A DNA stretch of 64,000 bases from Magnetospirillum sp. 15-1 (GCF_900184795.1 NZ_FXXN01000022.1:77501-141500), one strand, 5' to 3'. Positions 7,349 to 15,919 are shown, counted from the first letter of the stretch. Program-made: numbers and translations. Notes: generated from the letters alone by a model not told the origin.

Positions 7349-9300
7349 CCGGCCATCTCCGGCAAGGTGAAGAGAAAGATGCTGCCGCCCTCCGGGTTCG
7401 GTTCGAACCACAGATGGCCGCGGTGAGCTTCGACGATGGAGCGGCAGATGTTCAAGCCCATTCCCATGCCCTCCTCCTTGGTGGTGAAGAACGGGCTGAA
7501 CAGACTGGCCGCCACCTCGGGCGCGATGCCGGTGCCGCGGTCGGCGATGCGGATGCGGGCCTGCCCGTCCAGGCTGCGCAGCGAAATGGACAAGGCCCGC
7601 TGCGACCGCGAGGTCTGGCCCATGGCCTCCATGGCGTTGCGCACCAGATTGAGGATCACCTGCTCGATCAGGATGTGGTCGGCCTCGACCCTGGGGCGGA
7701 CGCCGTCCATGTCCAGGTCGATGCGGATGCCCCGCTTGCGGGCGTCGGGCTCGAGAAAGCCCACCGCGCCCTCGATGATCTCGTCCAGGAAGCAGGGCAG
7801 CACCATGGGCTCGCTCTTGCGCACGAAGTCGTGGATGCGCCGGATGATCTGGCCGGCCCGCTGGGCCTGCGCCCCCAGCTTGGTGAGCGGCGGCACCAGT
7901 TCCTCGGGCCGGGTGTCGCCCGCCGACAGGCGGTTGAGGCAGCCGGTGGTGTAGGAGGCGATGGCCGACAGGGGCTGGTTCAGTTCGTGGGCGAGCGTCG
8001 AGGCCATCTCACCCATGGTGATCAGGCGCGCGGTGTGCTGCAGCTTCTCCTGATGCTGGCGCGACAGTTCCTCGGCCCGCTTGCGCTCGGTGACGTCGAG
8101 CACCGAGGCCATCCAGCCGGTGTGGCGCCCGTCGGAATCGATCAGCGGCGCCTCGTAGACCAGCGCGTTGAAGCGCTCGCCGTTCTTGCGCCGGAACACC
8201 AGTTCGAAACCCTCCACCGGGGCTTCGCCGCGCAGCACCGCGCGGTGCAGTTCGTAGGTGTGCTCCAGGTCTTCCGGCACCCAATAGAGCATGGGCGGCA
8301 CGGTGCCCACCAGTTCCTCGGCGGTCCAGCCCACCATGTGGCAGAAGGCGGGATTGACGTAGGTGATCCGCCCCTCCAGGTCGCGGGCCCGCATGCCGAC
8401 GGTCAGCGAATCCTCCATGGCCTTCCTGAAGGAGTGCTCGGTGCGGAGCGCCTGCTCGGCCGCCAGCCGCCGCCGCACGTGGCGCCGGAGCGCCCACAGG
8501 CTGGACACCGACAGGATCGACAGGATGAAGATCGCCGCCGCCAGCACGTTGCGCAGCAATTGCGGGTCGCTGTGATACGAGATGGCCACCAGCTCCAGGC
8601 CATGACCGGGCGGCTCGAAGCGTAAATTGTAGCTGGCGCCCGGCTCCGAGGGCGACAGTTGCGACTTGGCGGCCAGCAGGGTGCCGTTGCCGTCCAGAAT
8701 CTCCAGCCGGTAGGCCTGGGCGAACCACCAGGGCACATGATGGGCCAGCATGGCGTCCAGGGAGAACACCCCGGCCACCGTTCCGGCGAAATGCCCGTCC
8801 CGGAAGAACGGAACCTGCGCCTCGAAGCGCGCGCCCTTGCCCTCGACCGTGAAGGGCGGACCATAGACCGGACGCCCGGAACTGCGGGCCAGCGCCAGGG
8901 TGGTCGACCACTGGGGATCGGCGGCCAGCGCCGCCCCGGTCTCCACCGGCGGCAAGGACTGGACGACCGTTCCGTCCACGTCGCGGACAATGATCCGCTC
9001 GATCTCGGGATCGGCCGAGCTCAATGCCCGGCCCTGCAGGACGAACTCGCCCGATGCGGCGCCGTCGCGCCCCGCCAGATCGGCCAGCTGCCCCAGCCGC
9101 TCGACGCCGGAGGACAGATGGAAATAGAGGTTCTGCTCGACCCACAGGATGTCCTGGATCAGGACCCGCTTCTCCTCCTCCACCTCGTTGCGGTGCAAAA
9201 GCCACAGCAGCACGCCCAGCAGCATGACCACCAGCCCCATGGCCACCACAGGCATGGCCTGAATGGCATGGCGGTCTCGCAGGGCCTTGGGCGTGTTCAT
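7345..9300 (-). CDS. dctS: DctS-like sensor histidine kinase
   Basis: 651 residues from ATG 9300 (GGAAAGGA 4-11 bases upstream). Order: N-terminal membrane helix (PVVAMGLVVMLLGVLLWLL), periplasmic sensory domain of about 250 residues, second helix (LAAAIFILSILSVSSLWAL), PAS domain (SFRKAMEDSLTVGMRARDLEGRI onward, with FRRKNGERFNALVYE), then HisKA with His438 in LAHELNQPLSAI and an HATPase domain with N (LNLVRNAMEAMG), G1 (DRGTGI) and G2 (GMGMGLNICRS) boxes. It is the expected partner of the overlapping DctR-like regulator, sensing extracellular C4-dicarboxylates. Confidence 0.88.
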   Translation of the reverse strand: MNTPKALRDRHAIQAMPVVAMGLVVMLLGVLLWLLHRNEVEEEKRVLIQDILWVEQNLYFHLSSGVERLGQLADLAGRDGAASGEFVLQGRALSSADPEIERIIVRDVDGTVVQSLPPVETGAALAADPQWSTTLALARSSGRPVYGPPFTVEGKGARFEAQVPFFRDGHFAGTVAGVFSLDAMLAHHVPWWFAQAYRLEILDGNGTLLAAKSQLSPSEPGASYNLRFEPPGHGLELVAISYHSDPQLLRNVLAAAIFILSILSVSSLWALRRHVRRRLAAEQALRTEHSFRKAMEDSLTVGMRARDLEGRITYVNPAFCHMVGWTAEELVGTVPPMLYWVPEDLEHTYELHRAVLRGEAPVEGFELVFRRKNGERFNALVYEAPLIDSDGRHTGWMASVLDVTERKRAEELSRQHQEKLQHTARLITMGEMASTLAHELNQPLSAIASYTTGCLNRLSAGDTRPEELVPPLTKLGAQAQRAGQIIRRIHDFVRKSEPMVLPCFLDEIIEGAVGFLEPDARKRGIRIDLDMDGVRPRVEADHILIEQVILNLVRNAMEAMGQTSRSQRALSISLRSLDGQARIRIADRGTGIAPEVAASLFSPFFTTKEEGMGMGLNICRSIVEAHRGHLWFEPNPEGGSIFLFTLPEMAG

Positions 9301-9329
9301 GGGTCCTTTCCGCTTGTGGATCACCACAA

Positions 9330-9345
9330 TGGCCGAGGTTTTGCC
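9330..9345 (+). promoter_or_regulatory. Sigma-54-type -24/-12 element upstream of dctP
   Basis: TGGC...TTGC with exactly 10 bases between the GG and GC doublets (TGGCCGAGGTTTTGCC, 9330-9345), 56 bases upstream of the dctP start. The doublets and spacing fit the RpoN consensus; the inner bases of the -24 block do not. No sigma-54 activator gene is present in the window. Confidence 0.5.
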
Positions 9346-9401
9346 GGATTCCTATAGTAGTGTGGAATAGCCCTATCTAAGGGTACCTTGGGAGGAAAAC
9401 T

Positions 9402-10415
9402 ATGAAGTTGGGAACCTTCTTCGCGGGGGCCGTGGCCGCCTGCATGCTCGCCGGCACGGCCATGGCCCAGCAGGCTCAGCCGATCGTCATCAAGTTCAGT
9501 CACGTGGTCGCCCCGGACACCCCCAAGGGCAAGGGGGCCGAGTACTTCAAGAAGCTGGCCGAGGAACGCACCAAGGGTCGCGTCAAGGTCGAGGTCTATC
9601 CCAACAGCCAGCTCTACAAGGACAAGGAAGAGATGGAGGCCCTGCAGTTGGGCGCCGTCCAGATGCTTGCCCCGTCGCTGGCCAAGTTCGGCCCGCTGGG
9701 CGTCAAGGAATTCGAGGTCTTCGACCTGCCCTACATCTTCCCCAGCAAGGACGTGCTGCGCGCCGTCACCGGCGGCCCGGTGGGCGCCAGCCTGCTGAAG
9801 AAGCTGGAAGGCAAGGGCATCATCGGCCTGGCCTATTGGGACAACGGCTTCAAGATCATGAGCGCCAACAAGCCGCTCAAGACCCCCGCCGATCTCAAGG
9901 GCGTCAAGATGCGCATCCAGTCCTCCAAGGTGCTGGACGCCGAGATGCGGGCGCTGGGCGCCCTGCCCCAGGTCATGGCCTTCTCGGAAGTCTATCAGGC
10001 GCTGCAGACCGGCGTGGTCGACGGCACCGAGAATCCGCCCAGCAACATGTACACCCAGAAGATGCACGAGGTGCAGAAGCACGCCACCATGACCAACCAT
10101 GGCTATCTCGGCTATGCGGTGATCGTGAACAAGAAGTTCTGGGAAGGCCTGCCCGCCGACCTGCGCGCCACCCTGGAAGGCGCCATGAACGAGGCCACCG
10201 TCTTCGCCAACGCCATAGCCCAGACCGAGAACGACGACGCGGTGAAGGCCATGAAGGCGTCGGGCAAGACCGAGTTCCACGAGCCGACCGCTCCCGAGAT
10301 GGACGCTTGGCGCAAGGCCCTGCTGCCCGTGCACAAGGACATGGAAGGCCGGGTCGGCAAGGACCTGATCGAATCGTTCTACAAGGAAGCCGCCAAGTTC
10401 GGCTTCAAGAACTGA
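9402..10415 (+). CDS. dctP: TRAP transporter C4-dicarboxylate-binding protein DctP
   Basis: Periplasmic receptor that captures C4-dicarboxylates and delivers them to DctQM. 337 residues with a signal peptide (AGAVAACMLAGTAMA, cleaved before QQAQP). The mature part is a standard DctP fold: IKFSHVVAPDTPKGKGAEYFKKLAEERTKG, later MRIQSSKVLDAEMRALGA with the Arg that binds the substrate carboxylate in this family, and VVDGTENPPSNMYTQKMHEVQKH. GGGAGG lies 7-12 bases before the ATG. It is the first gene of dctPQM and is followed by a stable hairpin that probably protects its mRNA. Confidence 0.94.
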   Translation: MKLGTFFAGAVAACMLAGTAMAQQAQPIVIKFSHVVAPDTPKGKGAEYFKKLAEERTKGRVKVEVYPNSQLYKDKEEMEALQLGAVQMLAPSLAKFGPLGVKEFEVFDLPYIFPSKDVLRAVTGGPVGASLLKKLEGKGIIGLAYWDNGFKIMSANKPLKTPADLKGVKMRIQSSKVLDAEMRALGALPQVMAFSEVYQALQTGVVDGTENPPSNMYTQKMHEVQKHATMTNHGYLGYAVIVNKKFWEGLPADLRATLEGAMNEATVFANAIAQTENDDAVKAMKASGKTEFHEPTAPEMDAWRKALLPVHKDMEGRVGKDLIESFYKEAAKFGFKN

Positions 10416-10428
10416 TTTCGGCCTGAGA

Positions 10429-10451
10429 GGGGCGCCCGACCCGGGCGCCCC
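10429..10451 (+). other. Intercistronic hairpin between dctP and dctQ
   Basis: Perfect 10-bp stem (GGGGCGCCCG with CGGGCGCCCC), 3-base loop, no T run, 13 bases after the dctP stop. Such hairpins stabilise the upstream mRNA and let the binding protein be made in excess of the membrane subunits; that role is inferred. Confidence 0.6.
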
Positions 10452-10493
10452 GCCTCGTCCGTTTCCATCCATCCGGCTTTCGTGGGAGGCCCC

Positions 10494-11195
10494 ATGCTGA
10501 GAGCCCTTGATCACCTGGAGGAATGGCTGATCGCCTTTCTCATGGGCGCGGCGACGCTGATCATCTTCGTCGCCGTTCTGCAACGCTACGCGGCGGGTAC
10601 CGAGCTGCTGTATCCCCTGGTTGGGCATCTGGATTTCTCCTGGGCCCAGGAACTGTGCATCATCATGTTCGTGTGGATGGCCAAGTTCGGCGCCGCCTAT
10701 GGCGTGCGGACCGGCATCCACGTGGGCGTCGACGTGGTGATCAACCGCCTCAATCCCCAGTGGCGGGCCAAGCTCATCGTGTTCGGCCTGCTGGCCGGCG
10801 CGCTGTTCACCGGCATCGTCGCCACCATGGGCGGACATTTCGTCATGGAGAACGGCGCCCATTACGCCTTCCTCCACGCCTTCGGCCTGCCCACCGGCGA
10901 TTTGTACGAAGGCCCCATCACCCCGGACATGGAGGCCCCCACCTGGATCGTCTATTCGGCCATCCCGCTGGGCTCGGCCCTGATGTGTTTCCGCTTCCTG
11001 CAGGTCTGCGTCGGCTTCATCAAGACCGGTGAACTGCCCCATCACGACCACGGTCACGTGGAAGGCCTGGAAGAGGACACCACCGACCCGCAGCGGGCCG
11101 CCCAGGACATCAACTGGTTCGAGATGAAGGACAACCTCCACCCCAAGGGCGTCGATGCCGACAAGGGTGACGGCGAAGGGGAGAAGCGCTCATGA
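10494..11195 (+). CDS. dctQ: TRAP transporter small permease DctQ
   Basis: Small membrane subunit of the C4-dicarboxylate TRAP transporter. 233 residues from ATG 10494 (GGGAGG 5-10 bases upstream; the GTG at 10482 is rejected). Membrane segments are visible at about residues 12-35, 55-75, 95-115 and 150-170; WAQELCIIMFVWMAKFGAAYGVRTGIHVGVDV is the family core. It is longer than usual (most are about 160-200 residues) because of a roughly 50-residue hydrophilic tail rich in His, Asp and Glu (HHDHGHVEGLEEDTTD). Its stop overlaps the dctM start as ATGA. Confidence 0.9.
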   Translation: MLRALDHLEEWLIAFLMGAATLIIFVAVLQRYAAGTELLYPLVGHLDFSWAQELCIIMFVWMAKFGAAYGVRTGIHVGVDVVINRLNPQWRAKLIVFGLLAGALFTGIVATMGGHFVMENGAHYAFLHAFGLPTGDLYEGPITPDMEAPTWIVYSAIPLGSALMCFRFLQVCVGFIKTGELPHHDHGHVEGLEEDTTDPQRAAQDINWFEMKDNLHPKGVDADKGDGEGEKRS

Positions 11196-12475
11196 ACGCC
11201 GCCGTCATCTTCGGGCTGCTGATCGTGCTGATGCTGACCGGCATGCCCATCTCCATCTCGCTGGGCCTCACCGTCCTCACCTTCCTGTTCACCTTCACCC
11301 AGGTTCCCATCGAATCCGTGGCGCTGAAGCTGTTCACCGGCATCGAGAAGTTCGAGATCATGGCGATCCCGTTCTTCATCCTGGCCGGCAACTTCCTCAC
11401 CCATGGCGGCGTGGCGCGGCGCATGATCAACTTCGCCACCTCCATGGTCGGCCACTGGCACGGCGGCCTCGGGCTGGCCGGCGTCATGGCCTGCGCCCTG
11501 TTCGCCGCCGTGTCGGGCTCCAGCCCCGCCACCGTGGTGGCCATCGGCTCCATCATCCTGCCGGCCATGGTCAAGCAAGGCTTTCCCAACCGGTTCGGCG
11601 CCGGCATCATCACCACCTCGGGCGCGCTGGGCATCCTGATCCCGCCGTCGCTGGTGATGGTCATGTATGCGGTGGCCACCAACACCTCGGTGGGCGCCCT
11701 GTTCATGGCCGGCGTCATTCCCGGCCTGGTGCTGGCCACCCTGTTGGGTGCGGTGACCTGGTACATCGCCTGGAAGAACGACTTCCCCCGCCTGGCCCCC
11801 GCCACCTGGGCCCAGCGCTTCCAGGCGCTGCGCGAAGCCATCTGGGGTCTGGCGCTGATCGTCATCGTCATCGGCGGCATCTATACCGGCATCTTCACGC
11901 CCACCGAGGCGGCGGCCATGAGCGCGGTCTACGCCTTCATCATCGCCGTATTCGTCTACAAGGACATGCCGCTGAAGGGCGTGCCCAAGATCCTGCTGTC
12001 CTCGGCCTCCATGTCGGCCATGCTGCTGTACATCATCACCAACGCGGTGCTGTTCAGCTTCGTGCTGGCCAACGAGAACATCCCCCACGCCATCGCCGAC
12101 TGGATCGTCGGCAAGGAACTGGGGGTGATCGCCTTCCTGCTGGTGGTCAACGTGCTGCTGCTGGCGGCCGGCAACTTCATGGAGCCCAGCTCCATCGTGC
12201 TGATCATGGCTCCCATCCTGTTCCCGGTGGCCATGAAGCTGGGCATCGACCCGATCCACTTCGGCATCCTGATCGTGGTCAACATGGAGGTCGGCATGTG
12301 CCATCCCCCGGTGGGCCTCAACCTCTATGTGGCATCGGGAATAACCAAGATGGGCATCACCGAGCTGACCGTTGCGGTCTGGCCCTGGCTGCTGGCCATG
12401 CTGGGCTTCCTGATGGCGGTGACCTACTGGCCGCCGCTGTCCATCTGGCTGCCCAAGGTGCTGGGAGTGATGTAG
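11192..12475 (+). CDS. dctM: TRAP transporter large permease DctM
   Basis: Large, ion-coupled translocating subunit of the C4-dicarboxylate TRAP transporter. 427 residues, usual length, with about 11-12 hydrophobic segments. Family features include GGVARRMINFATSMVGHWHGGLGLAGV, SGSSPATVVAIGSIILPAM, GALGILIPPSLVMVMYAV and MCHPPVGLNLYVASGI. It overlaps dctQ by 4 bases. A terminator lies 24 bases past the stop. Confidence 0.95.
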   Translation: MNAAVIFGLLIVLMLTGMPISISLGLTVLTFLFTFTQVPIESVALKLFTGIEKFEIMAIPFFILAGNFLTHGGVARRMINFATSMVGHWHGGLGLAGVMACALFAAVSGSSPATVVAIGSIILPAMVKQGFPNRFGAGIITTSGALGILIPPSLVMVMYAVATNTSVGALFMAGVIPGLVLATLLGAVTWYIAWKNDFPRLAPATWAQRFQALREAIWGLALIVIVIGGIYTGIFTPTEAAAMSAVYAFIIAVFVYKDMPLKGVPKILLSSASMSAMLLYIITNAVLFSFVLANENIPHAIADWIVGKELGVIAFLLVVNVLLLAAGNFMEPSSIVLIMAPILFPVAMKLGIDPIHFGILIVVNMEVGMCHPPVGLNLYVASGITKMGITELTVAVWPWLLAMLGFLMAVTYWPPLSIWLPKVLGVM

Positions 12476-12497
12476 CTCCCGGTTCCCAGGGATTTTA

Positions 12498-12854
12498 TCA
12501 GGGGCAGGCCCGCAGGCGGGTCTGCCCCTCTTGCTTTTCCAGGGGCCGGCAGGTGCCCCCGACGCACAGCCGCCAGTCGGCGGTGAAGTCCGAGCGGGCC
12601 AGGACGATCTCTTCCATCGCCATCCCCGGATGCCACACCCATCGCCCGTTACGAAGGACGGCCTGGGGCGGCGGTTCCATGCCGGCGCCGCTGCCCATGA
12701 CCGAAGCCTCGTGCAGGATCAGGCGACCGGATTCAATCCGCCACTCCTCGCGCCACTCCACCTTTTCCACCGAGTGGGTCCAGGCCAGGGCGAAGGAGTC
12801 GGACGGCGTCACCACCGCCAGGCCGGCTGCCACCACCATGCACAGCCCGCTCAT
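12498..12854 (-). CDS. DUF1850 protein of the TAXI-TRAP operon
   Basis: 118 residues starting at ATG 12854, which overlaps the stop of the fused permease as ATGA. N-terminal hydrophobic segment (MVVAAGLAVV), then FALAWTHSVEKVEWREEWRIESGRLILHEASVMGSGAGM, the conserved core of DUF1850 proteins that are often encoded next to TAXI-type TRAP permeases. Role unknown, probably accessory to the transporter. Its last ten or so codons coincide with the terminator hairpin of the convergent dctPQM unit, an unusually tight use of the sequence. Confidence 0.8.
   Translation of the reverse strand: MSGLCMVVAAGLAVVTPSDSFALAWTHSVEKVEWREEWRIESGRLILHEASVMGSGAGMEPPPQAVLRNGRWVWHPGMAMEEIVLARSDFTADWRLCVGGTCRPLEKQEGQTRLRACP
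12500..12539 (+). terminator. Terminator of dctPQM
   Basis: AGGGGCAG...CTGCCCCT stem with an inner CCCGC/GCGGG-type continuation (12500-12529), followed by CTTGCTTTT. It lies inside the 3' coding end of the convergent DUF1850 gene. Confidence 0.7.
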
Positions 12855-14914
12855 GCGCCCAGGGACGCCACCCGCCGCGCCCGCATCCAGTGCCAGGCGA
12901 TGAACACCGCCGACAGGGCGAAGCCCGCCTGATCGGTCCAGGGAACGGCCGCCACCAGCAGGAAGGCCGCCGCAACGGCGACGCCACGCTCCCACAGGGG
13001 CATGGGCGCCCACAGGAAGCCGATGGTCGCCGCCCCCCACAGGCCGATGGCCAGCATCGCCTTGATCACCACATAGGCGGTATCGAACAGCGAGCCGCTC
13101 ACCATCATCAGCGAGGGATCGTAGACCGCCATGAACGGCACCACGAAGCCGGCCATGGCGACCCGCACCGCCCACCAGCCGGTGGTGAAGAACTGGGCGC
13201 GGGCGATGGAGGCGGCGGCGAAGGCCGCCAGCCCCACCGGCGGGGTCAGATCGGCCAGGATGCCGAAATAGAACACGTACATATGCGAGACCACCAGCGG
13301 CACGCCCATCTTGAACAGCATGGGCGCCACCAGGGACGAGGTGATGATGTAGGTGGGAATGGTGGGAATGCCCATGCCGAGAATCAGCGAGGCGATCATG
13401 GTCAGCACCAGGGTCAGGAACAGCGAACCGCCCGACATGGACACCAGCCCCTGGGTGAACGACCCGGCGATGCCGGTCAGCGTCATGGTGCCGATGATGG
13501 TGCCGACCAGGGTGCAGGCGACACCGACCGGTACGGCGGAGCGTGCGCCCTCCACCAGACCGCGCACGGTCATGCGCATGGTCTCGCGCCCACCGCGGAC
13601 GAAGAAGTTGATGGCGATCAGGGCGGCGACGATGCCCACCACCACGTTGATGCCCAGCTTGAAGAAGGCCGACGACGCCACGCCCAGCACCGCCCAGAAC
13701 ACCATGCGGCCCGCCATGCCGCCGATATTGGCGGCGATGGACGAGCCGAGGATGACGATGGCGGTCAGCGCCAGACCCACGGTGCCCGAGAACATGGGGG
13801 TGAAGCCAGCCAGCAGCAGATAGACCAGGGCGGCCAGCGGCACCATCAGGAACCACTGGCGTTTCAACGCCTTCAGCGCGCTGGGACACTGGTCCTTGGG
13901 CATGCCGTGCAGCCCGGCGATGCCCGCCTCGAGATGCACCATCCAGATCGCCGAGGCATAGTAGAGCAGGGCCGGAATGGCCGCCGCCTTGCACACCTCG
14001 GCGTACGAGATGTTCAGCGTCTCGGCCATGATGAAGGCCACGGCACCCATCACGGGGGGCATGATCTGGCCGCCCATGCTGGCGGTGGCCTCGACGGCGC
14101 CGGCGAACTCGGCGCGATAGCCGAAACGCTTCATCAGCGGAATGGTCAATTGCCCGGTGGTCACCACGTTGGCGATGCCCGAGCCGTTGATGGTGCCCAT
14201 CAGGCCCGAGGTCACCACCGCCACCTTGGCGGGACCGCCCTTGGTGTGGCCGACGGTGCCCAGCGCCACGTCGGTGAACAGGCGGATCATCCCCGCCTGT
14301 TCGAGGAAGCTGCCGAACAGGATGAACAGGAAGATGTAGGTGGCCGAGACGTAGCAGGGGATGCCGAAGATACCTTCGGTCCCCAGGAAGTACTGATTGA
14401 CGATCTGGTCGAAGCCATAGCCGCGATGGCCGAGCGGCGAGGGCAGCACCTCGCCGAACGCCGCATAGGCGACGAAGACCAGACAGAGCAGCGGCAGAGC
14501 CCAGCCCATCAGGCGCCGGGCCGCCTCGAACACCAGCGCCACCATGATGGTCCCCACCACCAGGTCGGTGGTCGAGGGATCGCCGGAGCGCTGCACCAGA
14601 TCGCCCTCGTAGATCAGATGATAGAGCGACAGGGCGAAGGACAACCCGCCCAGCGCCCAGGCCGTCACCACCCTGACCGGATTGCCCCGTCCCATGGCGG
14701 CGTAAAGGGCGAAGACCATCAGCAGCAGGAAGCCCACGTGGATGGAGCGCACCGGCAGGCTGGACAGCGGCGAATAGGCGGCCGTGACGATCTGGAAGGC
14801 GGAAAAGGCGATGGCGATCCAGAACAGGCCCCGAGATTCGACGCCATGGCCGAAGACCTCGCCCTTGGTGTCGATCCCGGCGGGATCGACACCGCTCTCT
14901 TCATGCTGACTCAT
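12851..14914 (-). CDS. TRAP transporter fused permease, TAXI-associated
   Basis: 687 residues; fuses the small and large TRAP permease subunits in one chain with many hydrophobic segments from residue 20 to the C-terminus. Family cues: VVGTIMVALVFEAARRLMGWALPLLC, GSFLEQAGMIRLFTDVALG, GTINGSGIANVVTTGQLTIPLMKRFG, ATASMGGQIMPPVMGAVAFIMAE and GMGIPTIPTYIITSS. It works with the TAXI binding protein encoded 24 bases upstream and the DUF1850 protein downstream. I chose ATG 14914; the frame can also start at GTG 14938, which would put the ten-G tract inside the coding region. Substrate unknown; such systems often carry glutamate or other organic acids. Confidence 0.9.
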   Translation of the reverse strand: MSQHEESGVDPAGIDTKGEVFGHGVESRGLFWIAIAFSAFQIVTAAYSPLSSLPVRSIHVGFLLLMVFALYAAMGRGNPVRVVTAWALGGLSFALSLYHLIYEGDLVQRSGDPSTTDLVVGTIMVALVFEAARRLMGWALPLLCLVFVAYAAFGEVLPSPLGHRGYGFDQIVNQYFLGTEGIFGIPCYVSATYIFLFILFGSFLEQAGMIRLFTDVALGTVGHTKGGPAKVAVVTSGLMGTINGSGIANVVTTGQLTIPLMKRFGYRAEFAGAVEATASMGGQIMPPVMGAVAFIMAETLNISYAEVCKAAAIPALLYYASAIWMVHLEAGIAGLHGMPKDQCPSALKALKRQWFLMVPLAALVYLLLAGFTPMFSGTVGLALTAIVILGSSIAANIGGMAGRMVFWAVLGVASSAFFKLGINVVVGIVAALIAINFFVRGGRETMRMTVRGLVEGARSAVPVGVACTLVGTIIGTMTLTGIAGSFTQGLVSMSGGSLFLTLVLTMIASLILGMGIPTIPTYIITSSLVAPMLFKMGVPLVVSHMYVFYFGILADLTPPVGLAAFAAASIARAQFFTTGWWAVRVAMAGFVVPFMAVYDPSLMMVSGSLFDTAYVVIKAMLAIGLWGAATIGFLWAPMPLWERGVAVAAAFLLVAAVPWTDQAGFALSAVFIAWHWMRARRVASLGA

Positions 14915-14920
14915 GGCCCT

Positions 14921-14930
14921 CCCCCCCCCC
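14921..14930. repeat. Ten-base C/G homopolymer at the translation start of the TAXI permease
   Basis: Ten C on the plus strand (ten G on the mRNA strand), between the TAXI binding-protein stop and the permease ATG, 7-16 bases upstream of it. Slippage would alter the ribosome-site spacing, or the frame if GTG 14938 is used. Confidence 0.85.
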
Positions 14931-14938
14931 TCCGGCAC

Positions 14939-15877
14939 TTACTTCAACAGCCCCGCCTCGCGATAATACTTCTCGGCCCCCGGATGCAGCGGGATCGGCG
15001 ACTTGGCCGCGTTCTCCGGTTGAATCTCGCGTGCCGCCGAGTGAGCGGCCAGCAGGTCGGGCATGTTGGTGAACATGGCCTTGGTCATGCTGTAGACCAC
15101 CTCGGCCGGAACGCCTTCGTGGGTGACCAGGAAATTGCGCACCGCCGCGGTGGGCACATCGGTGGTCTGGCCGCGATAGGTGTTGGCCGGCACCACCGAG
15201 GCGATGTAGGCCGAATCACCGGTCTTGGCGATTACCTCGGGCGAAATGGCCACGATGACGATGTCGTCGCCGGTGGCGAGGTCGCGCAGCGACGAGACGC
15301 CCAGCCCGGCCGATTGCAAGGTGGCGTCCAGTTGCTTGTTCTTCATCAGCTCCACCGATTCCCCGAACGGCAGGTACTGCACCTTCATGTCGGAATAGCT
15401 GAGGCCCGCCGCCTTGAAGATGGCCCGCGCGTTAAGCTCGGTCCCCGACTTGGGCGCTCCCACCGATACCCGCTTGCCCTTGAGGTCGGCCAGGGTCTTG
15501 ATGCCCGAGTCCGCCGTGGCGACGATCTGGATGTAGTTGGGATAGATGGCGGCCATGGTGCGCAGCTTCCTGAGCGGCGCCTTGTAGCCGGCCTCTTCCA
15601 CGCCCTCCCAGGCCTGGGTCAGAGAATCGCCCAGGGTGAAGGCCAGTTCGCCGCGCCCCGCCTGCAGCAGATTGAGGTTCTCCACCGAGGCCTTGGTGGC
15701 CTGGACGGTGACCCGCGCTCCGGGCAGGGCCTTGCCGAAGATGGATGAAAGGGCATTACCCAGCGGGTAGTAGACGCCGCTGGTGCCACCGGTGAGAATG
15801 TTGAGGAACTGGTCGGCGGCCAAGGCCGGCAACGTCAGGAACGAGGCCAGCACGGCCCCCACGATGACCCTCTTCAT
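14939..15877 (-). CDS. TAXI-family TRAP transporter solute-binding protein
   Basis: 312 residues from ATG 15877 (GGGAGG upstream). Signal peptide MKRVIVGAVLASFLTLPALA cleaved before ADQFLNI. The mature protein shows the TAXI signature: ILTGGTSGVYYPLGNALSSIF near the N-terminus, VQATKASVENLNLLQAGRGELAFTLGDS, LYPNYIQIVA-like AIYPNYIQIVATADSGIKTLADLKGKRVSVG, and AEVVYSMTKAMFTNMPDL. It is the periplasmic receptor of the fused permease encoded next. Substrate not determined by sequence. Confidence 0.92.
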   Translation of the reverse strand: MKRVIVGAVLASFLTLPALAADQFLNILTGGTSGVYYPLGNALSSIFGKALPGARVTVQATKASVENLNLLQAGRGELAFTLGDSLTQAWEGVEEAGYKAPLRKLRTMAAIYPNYIQIVATADSGIKTLADLKGKRVSVGAPKSGTELNARAIFKAAGLSYSDMKVQYLPFGESVELMKNKQLDATLQSAGLGVSSLRDLATGDDIVIVAISPEVIAKTGDSAYIASVVPANTYRGQTTDVPTAAVRNFLVTHEGVPAEVVYSMTKAMFTNMPDLLAAHSAAREIQPENAAKSPIPLHPGAEKYYREAGLLK

Positions 15878-15919
15878 GATGCCTCCCAAGTATTGGCTGT
15901 TCTATTAGAAGGGTTTGGT

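Noticed and set aside
10482-10493. GTG 10482 as the dctQ start
   Set aside because: It lies before the GGGAGG ribosome site, which serves ATG 10494.
9321-11141. 606-codon open frame antisense to dctP and dctQ
   Set aside because: The dctP and dctQ frames on the other strand match known families along their whole length; the antisense product is low in complexity and His/Gln/Gly-rich, as GC-rich third-position shadows are.
12855-13994. Long N-terminal extension of the DUF1850 frame
   Set aside because: This part is antisense-phase shadow of the fused permease; the true start is ATG 12854, which overlaps the permease stop.
12890-15748. 952-codon open frame antisense to the TAXI transporter genes
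   Set aside because: Gly/His/Gln-rich shadow of two genes with clear families, signal peptide and ribosome sites. Length alone is no evidence at this GC content.
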